From NCBI GenBank assembly GCA_036365455.1, contig JAWQUS010000030.1:18434001-18498000 (forward strand): DNA of 64,000 nucleotides, in the 5' to 3' direction. Shown here piece after piece: positions 30,846 through 42,055 of the stretch. The notes beneath the pieces were generated by a model. It ran no database searches. It saw only the letters and a program-made list of their open reading frames with translations, and was not told the origin of the DNA. Numbering within the stretch: the stretch's first letter is position 1; the number at the start of each line of letters is the position of its first letter. A program made the position numbers and the translations under genes. This DNA comes from Macrosoma leucophasiata (taxonomy: Eukaryota > Arthropoda > Insecta > Lepidoptera > Hedylidae).

Positions 30846-31297
30846 TTTTTTTTTGTTATGAAGTGGCGAACAAGCTAGCAGTTCACATTGATGTTAAGTG
30901 ACGACTGCAGCCTAAAGACACAAAGACCAAGGTCGAAATGCAGATGCGTTACCACTCCTAAGGCCTAAGGTGTTATGCCTCTGTGCCGGAAATTACAGGG
31001 CCGTACATTACCACCTGTCCGGAACACGATAGTGCTGAACACTACCATGAATCCGGCACAATGCTGAGTTGGGGACCCTTTTGGACATTTTATTAATTAA
31101 GATTTGTTTTTGTAAAAGTTCTTTTTTTTGTTTTATGTTTTTTACTTTTTCTGTTTTGTTTTTTACTGTCCAAATTCTCCAAATAAATATATTTTTCTAT
31201 CTTTCTTTCTTTCATTTAGCGGCAAGTATATTAGGTAATGCGGTGGTGCCTACGCCCGCGAGCTCAGCCACTGGAGCTCTACCACCAGTAAAAACTG
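30846..31297 (-). repeat. Family A SINE split by a 164-bp insertion
   Basis: Parts 30846-31048 and 31213-31297 join at the CCAT|TTAGCGG position that is uninterrupted elsewhere. Confidence 0.8.
31049..31212 (+). mobile_element. 164-bp nested insertion with AATAAATA and TTTC tail
   Basis: Bounded by CAT on each side (31046-31048 and 31213-31215). It contains a T-rich body, CAAATAAATATA and ends CTTTCTTTCTTT. The layout suggests a short retroposed transcript, but the source is unknown. Confidence 0.55.
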
Positions 31298-31554
31298 AAC
31301 TGCATTCTTGTTTGCCACCTTCGTTAACAAAAAAGGTTTCGAATGCTGTGATTTTTATGATTCAAGATCATTTAATCATCTGGATATAGGTAATAAATTT
31401 TTCTTGTAGGTCAATTTACAAAAAAAGTGAGTCACAATTGATTACATCAAAATAAAAATTGACAGTAAAATAAACAATCGTCCAAAAATATCATTCCGTA
31501 ATATCATTCATTAAATAAACTGCAATGGGGATGCCCATTGCAGTTTATTTAACA
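31298..31554. other. No recognised feature
   Basis: AT-rich spacer. A small inverted pair, AAACTGCAATGGG/CCCATTGCAGTTT, lies at about 31518-31549. Confidence 0.4.
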
Positions 31555-31700
31555 CTAGCTGACCCGGCAAACTTCGTTTTGCCTCACAATGTATTATTAT
31601 GTCGAAGGTTTGATTGATACGGACTATTTGTATGGAAAAATGAAATTGTGTTTTTTACTATTTTCCTTCAATTCCTTCATATTTTCTTACCTTTGAATTG
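31555..31700 (+). repeat. CTAGCTGACCCGGCAAACTTCG repeat
   Basis: Head and following 'gcctcacaatg' match 22012-22150. Confidence 0.65.
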
Positions 31701-31797
31701 TCTTCATATTGTAGGTATGTATATTATATATGTATATGTATTGATGTTGGTTCACTTAGCTAAATTTGAATATTATGTATATATGTAGTCTAGTATT

Positions 31798-34700
31798 TTG
31801 GCTGTTTATTGTTTACTCGTCGTACAGGCATTGCCTGGCGACTTGAGGTTCGTGATGCCACTAGGACCCACCAGAATATCAGCGCTGCAGCCACTGTTGC
31901 AGCAATCAGCTGAGGTGGGTGCCGTTTTTTTTTGGCTTCCCACAACCAAATATATAATAGTATTTTTACTTGGGGGTGTAAGGGGTCTCAACCACCACCA
32001 TCGAGACCCAAGCCAACCTCACCTGCACGTGGTGCACCCTGCTACACAACAAACGAGGCTCTGGCGACCTGCCAACACGCACTGGACCAGCGTGGCGGGT
32101 TATGGTCTAAACCCCCCCAAGATGAAAATGCAGACGAGGAAAAGGCCCCAAGTGCCCGGCGGCTCCATGAGCAAAACCGGCGTAGACGGGCGCTGGTCGA
32201 GCTCTGGAGCCAGGGGTGCTAAGAATCTCCGGGTGAGTCGCTTCCGTCAAACGACTTCGGCATGCACAACGGAAAACCGACGTAGGTTATCACTGGTAAC
32301 ATACAATACACGCACGTTAAGGACAGACGAGAAAATTGCTGAGCTGGAAGAAGAATTGAACAAGTTGCACTGGGACATCTTAGGTCTATCTGAAGTCCGT
32401 AGAGAGGGAGAGGACACGATAACCCTGAAGTCTGGCAACTTGTTCTACTACCGGGAGGGCGACCAGAAGTCCCAAGGTGGTGTCGGGTTTATCGTCCACA
32501 AGTCTCTCGTTAACAACATTGAATGCATCACGAGTGTGTCGAGTAGGGTCGCGTACCTGATACTCAGAATATCCAAGAGATATTCCTTGAAGGTCATCCA
32601 GGTCTACGCACCGACCTCGGCACACCCGGACGACGAGGTGGAAGCTATGTATGAGGACATAAGTAGGGCCATACATACTTGAAAAACGTATTTCACTGTT
32701 GAAATGGGAGACTTCAACGCAAAGCTGGGCAAGGGATGCGATAATGAGCTGAGAGTGGGGCAATTCGGATGTGGGAATCGGAACCCTAGGGGCCAGAGGC
32801 TGGCCAATTTTCTGGAGAAGGAGGAACTTTTTATGATGAACTCCTTTTTCAAGAAGCCGCCTCATAGGAAATGGACCTGGATGAGCCCAGACGGTTCCAC
32901 AAAAAATGAGATAGACTTCATTAAGACCAACAAGAAACACATATTCAATGATGTCTCCGTGATTCACAGGGTGAAAACCGGAAGTGATCACCGAATGGTT
33001 AGGGGCACATTGAATTTAAACATCAAGATCGAAAGATCTCGTCTAATGAAGTCTACGCTCCGACCTACTATTTCTCACATACAAAACCCCGAGAGCTTTC
33101 AGCTCGAATTGAAAAACCGCTTTGCTTGCCTGGAGGATTGCATCTCAGTGGACGATATGAATGACAGGTTGGTAGAAACTGTCCAGTCGGTGGGGTATAA
33201 ATACTTTAAAACTCGCCGACCAAATAGACCTCAAAAACTAACCGATCAAACCCTCAACCTTATGGCAGAACGACGCTCAATGACACTGCAGACCTCTGAT
33301 GAAGCTGAAAAATACCGGCAACTTAATAGACAGATCCAACAGTCCTTGCGGCACGATATCAGATCCTTCAACACAAAATGTGTTGAGGAAACGATAGAGA
33401 GAAACAAGGGCTCCAAAGTGTTTGCAAGGGATCTGTCTATTGGACAGAGCCGGCTGATGCAGCTGAAGACAGAGGACGGCAGTTTAGCGTCGACTAAGCC
33501 TGAGGTATTGCGGGAGATCGAGAGGTTCTATGGGCAGTTATATACCTCGGTCGCACAACCTGCCTCTGATTTGGTTAGAGACCCAAGAGCCAAATTAACC
33601 CGACACTATACCGAAGATATCCCGGACATCAGCCTGTACGAGATTAGGATGGCCCTCAAACAGCTTAAGAACAACAAGGCGCCTGGAGAGGACGGAATCA
33701 CTACAGAGCTTCTGCAAGCGGGTGGATCACCGTTACTGAAAGTCCTTCAGAAGCTCTTTAATTCCGTCCTATTCGAAGGTACTACGCCAGAAGCATGGAA
33801 CAGAGGCGTGGTGGTGCTTTTCTTCAAAAAAGGTGATAAAGCCCTATTGAAGAACTATAGACCCATCTCGCTTCTGAGCCATGTCTACAAGCTGTTTTCG
33901 AGGGTGATCACGAACCGTCTCGCTCGCAGGTTTGATGACTTCCAGCCTCCCGAACAAGCCGGTTTCCGAAAAGGCTATAGTACCATAGACCACATACACA
34001 CGCTGCGGCAGGTTATACAGAAGTCCGAGGAGTATAACCGGCCATTATGCTTAGCGTTCGTGGACTATGAGAAAGCCTTTGATTCGGTTGAAACATGGGC
34101 TGTGCTGCAGTCTTTACAGCGTTGCCACATTGACTATCGGTATATCGAAGTGTTGAAGTGTCTGTATAAAAACGCCACCATGTCAGTCCGAGTACAGGAC
34201 CAATGCACGAAGGCGATTCCTTTGCAGAGGGGAGTAAGACAGGGAGATGTCATCTCACCTCTGCTCTTCACCAATGCAATGGAAGACGCCTTCAAGCTCC
34301 TGGAATGGCAAGGACTAGGCATCAATATCAACGGCGAATACATCACTCACCTTCGGTTTGCCGACGATATTATAGTCATGGCAGAGTCGCTGGAAGATCT
34401 CAGCACAATGCTCGAAGACCTCAATCGAGTGTCCCAAAGAGTGGGCCTGAAAATGAACATGGATAAGACCAAGGTCATGTTCAATAACCTTGTATCACCC
34501 ACTCCAGTGTCCGTTGGGAACTCGATGCTCGAAGTTGTCGACGACTACGTCTATTTAGGACAAACCATACAACTAGGCAGGTCGAACTTCGAGAAAGAGG
34601 TCATTCGCCGAATCCAACTCGGCTGGGCAGCGTTCGGGAAGTTAAGGAGCGTTTTCTCGTCAAACATCCCGCAGTCCTTGAAGACGAAAGTCTTTAACCA

Positions 34701-35124
34701 GTGCGTTTTACCGGTGATGACCTACGGTGCCGAGACGTGGTCTCTCACTATGGGTCTCGTACGAAAGCTCCAAGTCACTCAGCGGTCAATGGAAAGGGCT
34801 ATGCTCGGCGTTTCCCTACTGGATCGAATCAGAAATGAGGAGATCCGTAGGCGAACGAAAGTCGCTGACATAGCCAAGCAGATTTCCAAGCTGAAGTGGC
34901 AATGGGCAGGGCACATAGCTCGGAGAACCGATAGCCGCTGGGGCAGAAAGGTTCTCGAGTGGAGACCACGTATCGGCAAACGCAGCGTAGGACGTCCACC
35001 TGCAAGATGGACCGACGACCTGATCAAGGCTGCAGGTACCCGCTGGATGCACGTCGCTTCCGATCGGTCGGCATGGAGGTCCTTGGGGGAGGCCTATGTT
35101 CAGCAGTGGACGTCTTATGGCTGA
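31798..35124 (+). pseudogene. RTE-clade LINE endonuclease/reverse transcriptase with one in-frame stop
   Basis: One reading frame runs 31798-35124 with a single TGA at 32680-32682. Either methionine at 32122 or 32128 is a plausible start; the N-terminal stretch before it looks like read-through of the 5' region. Domains: APE-type endonuclease (LVTYNTRTLR at about 32299, LSEVRR catalytic glutamate at about 32389, GDFNAKLG just after the stop at about 32707, SDHRMV at about 32983); reverse transcriptase (KNYRPISLL at about 33852, AFVDYEKAFDS at about 34057, RGVRQGDVISPLLF, catalytic FADD at about 34360); RTE-type C-terminus (LKWQWAGHIARRTDSRWG). The protein ends ...WTSYG, then a short GATGATGATGAT tail (35127-35139). 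The stop splits the endonuclease, so this copy is probably dead but very young. Confidence 0.88.
32704..35124 (+). CDS. RTE LINE, 806-codon open frame after the stop
   Basis: The continuous remainder of the LINE frame: the second half of the endonuclease (GDFNAK..., SDHRMV), the complete reverse transcriptase with FADD at about 34360, and the C-terminal region. Without the N-terminal endonuclease half, a protein started at the methionine at 32704 should lack nicking activity. No further frameshift is seen. Confidence 0.8.
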   Translation: MGDFNAKLGKGCDNELRVGQFGCGNRNPRGQRLANFLEKEELFMMNSFFKKPPHRKWTWMSPDGSTKNEIDFIKTNKKHIFNDVSVIHRVKTGSDHRMVRGTLNLNIKIERSRLMKSTLRPTISHIQNPESFQLELKNRFACLEDCISVDDMNDRLVETVQSVGYKYFKTRRPNRPQKLTDQTLNLMAERRSMTLQTSDEAEKYRQLNRQIQQSLRHDIRSFNTKCVEETIERNKGSKVFARDLSIGQSRLMQLKTEDGSLASTKPEVLREIERFYGQLYTSVAQPASDLVRDPRAKLTRHYTEDIPDISLYEIRMALKQLKNNKAPGEDGITTELLQAGGSPLLKVLQKLFNSVLFEGTTPEAWNRGVVVLFFKKGDKALLKNYRPISLLSHVYKLFSRVITNRLARRFDDFQPPEQAGFRKGYSTIDHIHTLRQVIQKSEEYNRPLCLAFVDYEKAFDSVETWAVLQSLQRCHIDYRYIEVLKCLYKNATMSVRVQDQCTKAIPLQRGVRQGDVISPLLFTNAMEDAFKLLEWQGLGININGEYITHLRFADDIIVMAESLEDLSTMLEDLNRVSQRVGLKMNMDKTKVMFNNLVSPTPVSVGNSMLEVVDDYVYLGQTIQLGRSNFEKEVIRRIQLGWAAFGKLRSVFSSNIPQSLKTKVFNQCVLPVMTYGAETWSLTMGLVRKLQVTQRSMERAMLGVSLLDRIRNEEIRRRTKVADIAKQISKLKWQWAGHIARRTDSRWGRKVLEWRPRIGKRSVGRPPARWTDDLIKAAGTRWMHVASDRSAWRSLGEAYVQQWTSYG

Positions 35125-35144
35125 TATGATGATGATGATTTTTA

Positions 35145-36255
35145 CTTGTTTTTAATTCTTTTTAATTATTGTTGTTGTGTGTGTGCCAAAAAAATAAATA
35201 TTTTTCTTTTTCTCTCTTTCTAAGATAGTCTCTGTATACAAAAGGCTAACAATAAATATTCTTTTTAGCAACACATGGTTTATTTCTTTCATAGAGTAAA
35301 ACAGACTTATATATATATCGGAGAAAGAACGTTAATCTCGACATCATCATTCGTGGTCATGTGTTTAGTGGGCGTCTTGAGGGTTAAATGCAAGCACAAA
35401 ACAATAAGTCACTATTATCGGTCAGATTTAATCACTTTAACAGAATATCACTGCTTAATTTTACACTCAAAACTCTTTGATATAATTACACTTTTAAACT
35501 TTGAAGTACAACGAGCAGCGGGTTCGCGACACCGATCTTACTTCGCCAATCAAATAGTACTCCACTGTCCAACCAAAGAATGATCCACCTCGATCAACAA
35601 CGACACATTTTATAACCTCCGTTAACGGCGATCTGTCAGATGGCGCCTCGACCCCGCTCGAGGCCTACCCTCAACTCGGTAATGTACTTTTATAATACAA
35701 TTACTCTTTAAATGAAATAATGATTTTAAACGATAACATAATCTAACAAATCAAATTAACTTAAAATAATATTTTTAGCAAGGTATTTCTATAGCCTAGT
35801 ACTTTACAGAACCAACAATAAACTTCTTGCTCCGACATATAGATTAAAATACTTCTGATATGTATGACATGTATGTGCCAAGGTTGGTGCCAAGTCCAAT
35901 ATTGTTGGCGTGGAAAACTTAACCCATAAACTTTTCCTCGTATTGGCACTTCATTTAAAATTCACGGGAACAAATTTTACCTACCAGAGAAAACACTGAT
36001 GTAGATCCAAAGTGAATTCAAAAGAGTGATGCTAATGTTTTTATTCATGGTCGCTACGTCGGGACAATATACATTCAACAATGTTCCAAGCACATTGAAA
36101 TTTGATGAAAATTTCCATAGTTAAAAAAAAAATAATAATTTAGTATAGTAGTCGTATACTTGTTTTAATTGTGTGTTTGCAATTTGCAAGAACCTGAATT
36201 TTGAGTTCCATATCGTTTGGAATTCAACTTAAATAAGCACAAGGCATTACAGAAC
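35145..36255. other. Unassigned sequence
   Basis: No repeat family recognised except simple AT runs. A 102-codon frame (35275-35583) has no features. At 36048-35981 (minus) an ATG opens a hydrophobic reading, MNKNISITLLNSLWIYISVF, that ends at a GTAAAA donor, like a signal-peptide exon. No matching downstream exons were found. Confidence 0.4.
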
Positions 36256-36537
36256 CACTTTTACTGGTGGTAGAGCTCCAGTGACGGAGCTCGCGGGCGT
36301 AGGCACCACCGCATTACCTAATTGACTTGCCGCTAAATGGTTGTGTTTTGCACTATCGTGTTCCGGTCAGATGGTAATGTACGGCCCAGTAATTTCCGGC
36401 ACAGAGGCATAACACCTTAGGCCTCGAGTGGTAACCCATATGCATTTTGACCTTAGTCTGAGTGTCTATAGGCTGCAGTCATCACTTAACATCAATGTGA
36501 ACTGCATGCGTTTGCCTCTTCAATTACGTTAAAAAAC
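36256..36537 (+). repeat. Family A SINE, near full length
   Basis: TTTTACTGGTGGTAGAGCTC head through the A tail after TTCAATTACGTT. Two small internal deletions. Confidence 0.8.
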
Positions 36538-36780
36538 ATAGGAAAAAAAAAGAAAATAAACCAAATTAGCAAGCTGCGCAAGTGTCAACTTTGATTAAAC
36601 TTTGATTAAATTTTTCCTAAAATACCGTTTTTTTACAGTCTAATATTTTTTTTCTATGAAATAGAGAGATCACTGCCATCAAAACAGGGCTGTTCCTTGA
36701 AATTTTTTAGAAAAACTTTCCTCGATTATCTCCTAAACTATAAGCTTATCAATTGCCTTATTAGCACTACTCAATAAAAA
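36538..36780. other. No recognised feature
   Basis: AT-rich spacer with no gene signal. Confidence 0.35.
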
Positions 36781-37001
36781 GGCTATTTACACGACAGGGT
36801 ATTCAGGGTCCGGCAGAAAGGGTAACCTCGCGCCGGCTTGCCGCTTATTACACTATCTGGTCGACAGGGCCCTAACTCAATCACAGTACAAATACACGGG
36901 CCGTACCGGTCGCCCTATTTAGGGCCCTAACTCTCTAAATGTTATTACACTACCCTGACCCTTGCTATCGTACCCTGAATACCGTGCCGTGTAATAAGTC
37001 C
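36781..37001. mobile_element. 221-bp MITE, second copy of the family at 23583
   Basis: Ends GGCTATTTACACGACAGGGT and, inverted, GGACTTATTACACGGCACGG. Internal GGGCCCTAACTC repeats occur twice. Confidence 0.75.
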
Positions 37002-37562
37002 TTGAAACACTGTCGAGACAAAATACGCTGTAAGATTTATCTTATCATTCTTTAACACGTTGTTAAATAACGAAGGAAAACCATCACAGCTAAATAGGCT
37101 TTACAAGTTAACGGGTAATAGGCACACGATAAAGTGAAAAAAAAAACTTTATTATATTTATTTTTTTGTCTCTGAAGTTTGGTAGAAAAGCGTATATCTT
37201 TCATAACTTAAAAATCATTTTCTAAACAAAAAAGTGTAAATATATTTATATAAACCTAACAAAGAAACCTTGTTTTTCATGTGACATTCACCAACTTTAA
37301 AAAAAATTTTGGTAAGTTTAATTTAAAAAGTGATTGTAATTTTTCGATTCAATTTATTTACGCACTTTTTGTTTTTGGATCTCTGAGCACATCATGCTGA
37401 ATACATCAAATCAGTGACTCAAACTTCAGCTCGATCGGCCAAGTACCTTTAGAGAAAATCGACTGTGATAGGCGTGATCTTATTTAAATACAGGTTTTGT
37501 TTTTTCCTATTGAGGTACGACACCCTAAAAAGGTATTTAAGGCAATTTCGATACCTTAAACT
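37002..37562. other. No recognised feature
   Basis: AT-rich spacer. The 'cttcagctcgatcggcca' stretch is typical of degraded transposon coding sequence, but no reading frame supports it. Confidence 0.35.
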
Positions 37563-37757
37563 GCCTCAGTAGCGTAGTGGTAGCAGTAGACTACTACTGC
37601 GCTGGAGGTCCAGGGTTCGATTCCCGAGTCGGGGACTATCAGAGATAACGGTTTAAAATTCTTTATCTCTGGTTCTATTGGGATTTTTCCATTTTCTGGA
37701 AGTTGCCCAGTACCTCGAAGTTTGGTAATGTGCCCGGAGATGGCAACAGGTTCGCCA
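37563..37757 (+). repeat. tRNA-derived SINE (family V)
   Basis: tRNA-like head CTCAGTAGCGTAGTGGTAGC with B box GGGTTCGATTCCC, then GGGGACTATCAGAGATAA and a body to 'gttcgccaccg', where a LINE poly(A) end begins. Confidence 0.7.
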
Positions 37758-39545
37758 CCGTTTTTTTTTTTTTTTTTTTTTTTTTATGTCTGCAGGTTGA
37801 AGGACAAGCAAACGGGCCACCTGATGGAAAGTGGTCACCGTCGCCTATGAACATTTGCAACACCAGGGGAGTTGCCAACGCGCTGCCAGCCCTGAAGGAC
37901 TCTTTTGACGCCATTTTTGAAGAACCCCATATTGTAGCACCTAGGGAACACCTCAGAGGGAAGTTCGTTCCACAATTTACACGTTCTGGGCAGGAACGAA
38001 CGTGAAAACCGCACCGTTGAGCACTGCCAGGTGTCCAGTCGGTGTGGGTGGAACTTCTCTCTTCGGCGGGTAGTACGGTGTAGGAAAAGAGACGGTGGCA
38101 CCATGTCAAACAGTTCCGCAGAGCACTCACCATTGTAGAGACGGTACAACACGCACAGACTCCCAATGTCTCTGCGCAGGCTCAGATGTTCGAGCCTGTC
38201 GGTAAGTCCTGGATCGTTAACAATACGAACGGCGCGTTTTTGTAGGGAGTCAAGTGGACCAAGCTGGTATTTGGGGGCTCCCGCCCACAAATGAGAGCAG
38301 TATTCCAGATGGGGCCGCACTTGGGCCTTATAAAGCTGTAGTAGCTGCCCCGATGTGAAATACTGCCTCGCTTTGTTAAGCACCCCCAACTTTTTGGATG
38401 CCAACTTGGTCTTACACTCAATGTGACTCCCGAATTGCACTTCGTTCGATATGTCAACGCCCAGGATACCGATACTCTTATCAACGGCGAGCGGAATGCC
38501 CTGGAACTGTGGTGCTACAATGAATGGGGTTTTTTTTGCGGTGAACGCGCAGACTTGTGTCTTCGAGGGGTTAAACTGTACTAAATTAAGTCGACCCCAA
38601 TCCGAGACCCGCTCCAGAGAGTGCTCGATTTCAGACACAAGTCTAGTCCTGCTTTCCTCGATAAGTGTCCGAGAGGCATTTGCACGGCTAGTGTAGTATG
38701 CATCTCCCGTACTATCATCGGCATAGCAATGAAAATTGGAGTGTTGCTCCAATATTTCATTGATATGCAGAAGAAAAAGCGTGGGAGATAACACAGAGCC
38801 TTGCGGCACACCAGCGTTGATAGGTAGTCTGTCTGAGCGCTGACCGTCAACTAAGACTTGTATATAACGCTCAGACAGAAAGCTGGCTGTCCAGTTGCAT
38901 AGCCTCTCGGGAAGACCGTAGGATGGAAGTTTCGCGAGGAGTGCCCTGTGCCGGACCCGGTCAAAGGCCTTAGCAATGTCCAGGCTTACAGCCAATGCCT
39001 CCCCACTCTTGTCCAAGGCGTGGGACCAATGGTGCGTGAGATATACTAGAAGATCACCAGCAGATCTACCATGACGAAATCCATATTGGCGGTCACTGAT
39101 CAGCTGATGATCCTCTAGATACTGCAGCAGTTGCGTATTGATCACACGCTCCATGACTTTACAGAGTAGGGAGGTTATTGCTATGGGCCTATAATTGGCC
39201 GGGTCTATCCACGCGTGCCCACAATAGCGACAGGTCCTTGTCTTCAAAATGGTCAAGACGGCGACAACAGACATCCTCTCGGACATACAGACATACCCCG
39301 GCGCGGCGAACGAAAGTGTTCTCCAGAGTATAGCCGGGGTAAGTAAGGTACGATGTGTCAAGTGGAGAGGATATTTGTGTCTCCGTCAGAAAGAGTAGGG
39401 CTGGCTTAGCCGTTTCAAGGTGGTGGTGAACGGCGTTAAGGTTGGTATGTAAACCCCTGATGTTGCACATGTCCACAGTAAATGTGGGAGGGGCGTCCGC
39501 TGCGTTTCTACTTTTTTTCTTTTTTTTGACCATTTTTTTATATTT
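37758..39545 (-). mobile_element. Jockey-like LINE with large internal deletion
   Basis: Best copy of the family. The poly(A) tail is the T-run at 37759-37785. The minus-strand frame from about 39190 to 37835 holds the reverse transcriptase: DPANYRPIAITSLLCKVMER, SLDIAKAFDRVRHRALLAKL, NAGVPQGSVLSPTLFLLHIN, catalytic YADD at about 38715, and a C-terminal region ending ...SPGVANVHRRR. Upstream, a different frame (39533-39205) has the endonuclease start (VDMCNIRGLHTNLNAVHHHL, LLFLTETQI). The two are joined at about 39205 with the endonuclease core, linker and first RT motifs deleted. It is therefore non-autonomous. The family is placed in the jockey/CR1 group from motif style; the exact clade is uncertain. 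Confidence 0.85.
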
Positions 39546-39960
39546 AACTTCCTAACAGCGTCGGATAAGGGAAAGAATGATGTGCACCGTATCCGTTCCG
39601 TTCCGGCGTAAACGTAACCGGCGAATCGTGGGTGTTTGCATGTATGCTTGAATGCATGCATATACCTCTGCCTACCCCTTCGGGGATTGCAGGTGTGAAG
39701 TTACGTTTTCGATACCTTCAAAAGGTATCAAATTTCGTGGGTTGAAACATCTTTACACAACACTACTAATGGACTTTAATTTGTAAAGATTCAAATGATT
39801 GAGGTCACTTAGAATAATATACGGAAGGCAGAAATCAATGACCTGGCATTCAGTTATAAATACGAAAATTACTGTTGATATAACAAACAATATTTTTTTT
39901 ATATTATTTCGCATTAACACATGCTTGTGAAATATATTTTATTTTTAAAGAAAAATGGAA
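39546..39960. other. No recognised gene
   Basis: Contains 'gcctaccccttcggggattg', a stretch often seen in lepidopteran repeats. Otherwise AT-rich and unassigned. Confidence 0.35.
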
Positions 39961-40490
39961 AGAAAAAATTCTATTATATCGGTTGCCTAACTAGCATAGT
40001 TGGTAATAGATGGCGCTACTGCTACCATAAAGCAATGCAATAGATGTGAAGGAAAGATTTGACAAATCGGGCAGGGCTTCAGTAGCTCAATTGGAAGAGC
40101 GGCTGGACTAGATTCCCAGTAGGTCGCGAGTTCGAGTCTCGCCTGAAGTCAAATTTTTTTTTCCATTTTTCTTTAAAAATAAAATATATTTCACAAGCAT
40201 GTGTTAATGCGAAATAATATAAAACAATTATTAAGGGTAAAAGCGACTTCTTTACGATATTCAATAAACTGAAAAGTCTATTATATCGGTTGCCTAAGTA
40301 GCATAGTTGGTAATAGATGGCGCTACTGCTACCATAAAGCAATGCAATAGATGTGAAGGAAAGATTTGACAAATCGGGCAGGGCTTCAGTAGCTCAATTG
40401 GAAGAGCGGCTGGACTAGATTCCCAGTAGGTCTCGAGTTCGAGTCTCGCCTGCAGTCAAATTTTTCTTTCCATTTTTCTCTAAAAATAAA
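39890..40490 (+). repeat. Tandem pair of tRNA-like repeats T5-T6, period about 307 bp
   Basis: Cloverleaf parts 40076-40149 and 40383-40456. The inter-unit spacer, including 'acaagcatgtgttaatgcga' and 'gcgacttctttacgatattc', is the same as in T2-T3. Confidence 0.8.
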
Positions 40491-40763
40491 ACAATAATTT
40501 AATGTTTAAAACATCAAGTTGTAGACATCAAGTTTCACAACAGTTTAACATCGCCCAAACAAAGGTAATCTCGGGAAAGTGGTCGAAGAGTCGGGGGATG
40601 TCACACAAAGTTTTATTGTGTTTGGTTGTAACCGCAAGTTGGACGATAGATTGGGGCCGTTGGGAACGAAGATTGAGGGCTACTTGGGTAAAGTGGTTTT
40701 TTGTTTGGTGATAGTTCATTTTGTTTCACTAAACAACTTTGATACGTTGGCTTATATGTATCT

Positions 40764-41180
40764 TCACGCCAGGTCCCTAACGGGGTAGGCAGAAAGTGTA
40801 GAGCGCCAGACATCCCGGTTCTGACAAACCTCTCGTGCCTTGTCTACCTTCATCATTCTCTTCATACATGCACGCCGATTCCTAAGACTTTTGACCCCAC
40901 CATCAGACAGAACTCGACCTATTTGGTCATGGTAGGTCAGCCTTGGTCTTCCTGGGCCTCTGCAACCATCCACATTCGCATTGTATATCTGTTTAGTCAT
41001 TCGCTCATTCGACATTCTTTCTATATGCCCGAACCATCGGAGCATGCCTTTTTTCATTTTTACACCGATACTATCATTCACACAAAGTCTCTTTCTTACA
41101 TCTTCATTACGAACGCGATCGTAACATTGGCTTATATGAGCGTTGTAAAGGTCGCTTGCGATATATACGATTGTCGTCAT
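40764..41180 (-). pseudogene. LINE RT C-terminal domain fragment
   Basis: An open minus-strand stretch of about 138 codons reads NEDVRKRLCVNDSIGVKMKK, LRWFGHIERMSNERMTKQIY, GCRGPGRPRLTYHDQIGRVL and ends KAREVCQNRDVWRSTLSAYP. This is the C-terminal tail typical of LINEs related to RTE; RT motifs are missing. Pieces of the same family are at 27757, 48392 and 62290-62826. Confidence 0.75.
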
Positions 41181-41896
41181 ATACGATTCTTGAATCGATT
41201 GATTTCGGAAAGAATCACGTTTCTCAATATTGTGAGCGGGTGATGAGGGGTGGTGTCTATCTCTAGTGATTAGGTATCAGGGACTTGTTCAAATCGTTCT
41301 AACCTTGTAACTTTAAGAATGCAGGACATTCCAAGGCGCTTTTTCAATGCGAGATACTACGAAACAACTTTGATACGGTAATTTTGTTTTAGAGGATATA
41401 CCTAGTTAATCGGAAAAAAGATTGATTTATTACCACCATTAAACGACGGAGAGAGTATGAGAAGAAACGGTTTAAGGATTTAGGGTTTAAGATCGGAACC
41501 AGCCTATCTTACTGGTGGTAGGATAACCTAATCTATCTGTCGCCAAATGGTAATGTTCAGCATGTCCTCATGGCGTGCTGAGGACCATGGACGCCTTCGA
41601 CCTAGTCAGGGTTGGTCGAAGGGTGAAGCAAGCGTTTAGCGTGTTAGGTGTTTTTTGCTGACAGTTAAAGTTTTACCCCAACCCACCACCAGTTTTATCC
41701 CAAGAACTTACCGCTGATGTACAATGTTTTGTCAAACAGATGAGAAAAAATTCTCACTAGTGAGACGATCGAACTGATGAATCGAACTAATGGGAATAAA
41801 GATTTAATAGTACAGGTTTGTGGGTGAAAAATAGATAAACTAAGTTTTTTTTTTTAATTTATTTGTAATGCAGTTGAATTTGTACTGATACTTATT
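41181..41896. other. Gene 3 downstream region
   Basis: Non-coding apart from a family A SINE head fragment at 41511-41566. It includes the likely end of gene 3, since AATAAA overlaps the gene 3 stop codon (minus strand, about 41902-41895). Confidence 0.45.
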
Positions 41897-42055
41897 TTAT
41901 TGCTTATATTGTTTTAATTCCATGTCAGCATACATATGCACTATATTACCATAGATGGGGTGAGTGATGTTACAAACGATTCTTCCCTTTGTGATAGGAA
42001 AATTGGCAGGAATGTTAGCGACAGGAATCGTCATGTTGGCCACGTAGTAAAGGCC
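41897..42055 (-). CDS. Gene 3 exon 4 (C-terminus, stop)
   Basis: 159 nt after a TTTTTTTTTTTCAG acceptor; encodes GLYYVANMTIPVANIPANFP to ELKQYKQ, then TAA at 41899-41897. An AATAAA signal overlaps the stop. Confidence 0.87.
   Translation of the reverse strand, partial: GLYYVANMTIPVANIPANFPITKGRIVCNITHPIYGNIVHMYADMELKQYKQ

Noticed and set aside
35275..35583. 102-codon plus-strand frame
   Set aside because: No signal, domain or codon pattern convincing enough; it begins in a simple AT repeat region.
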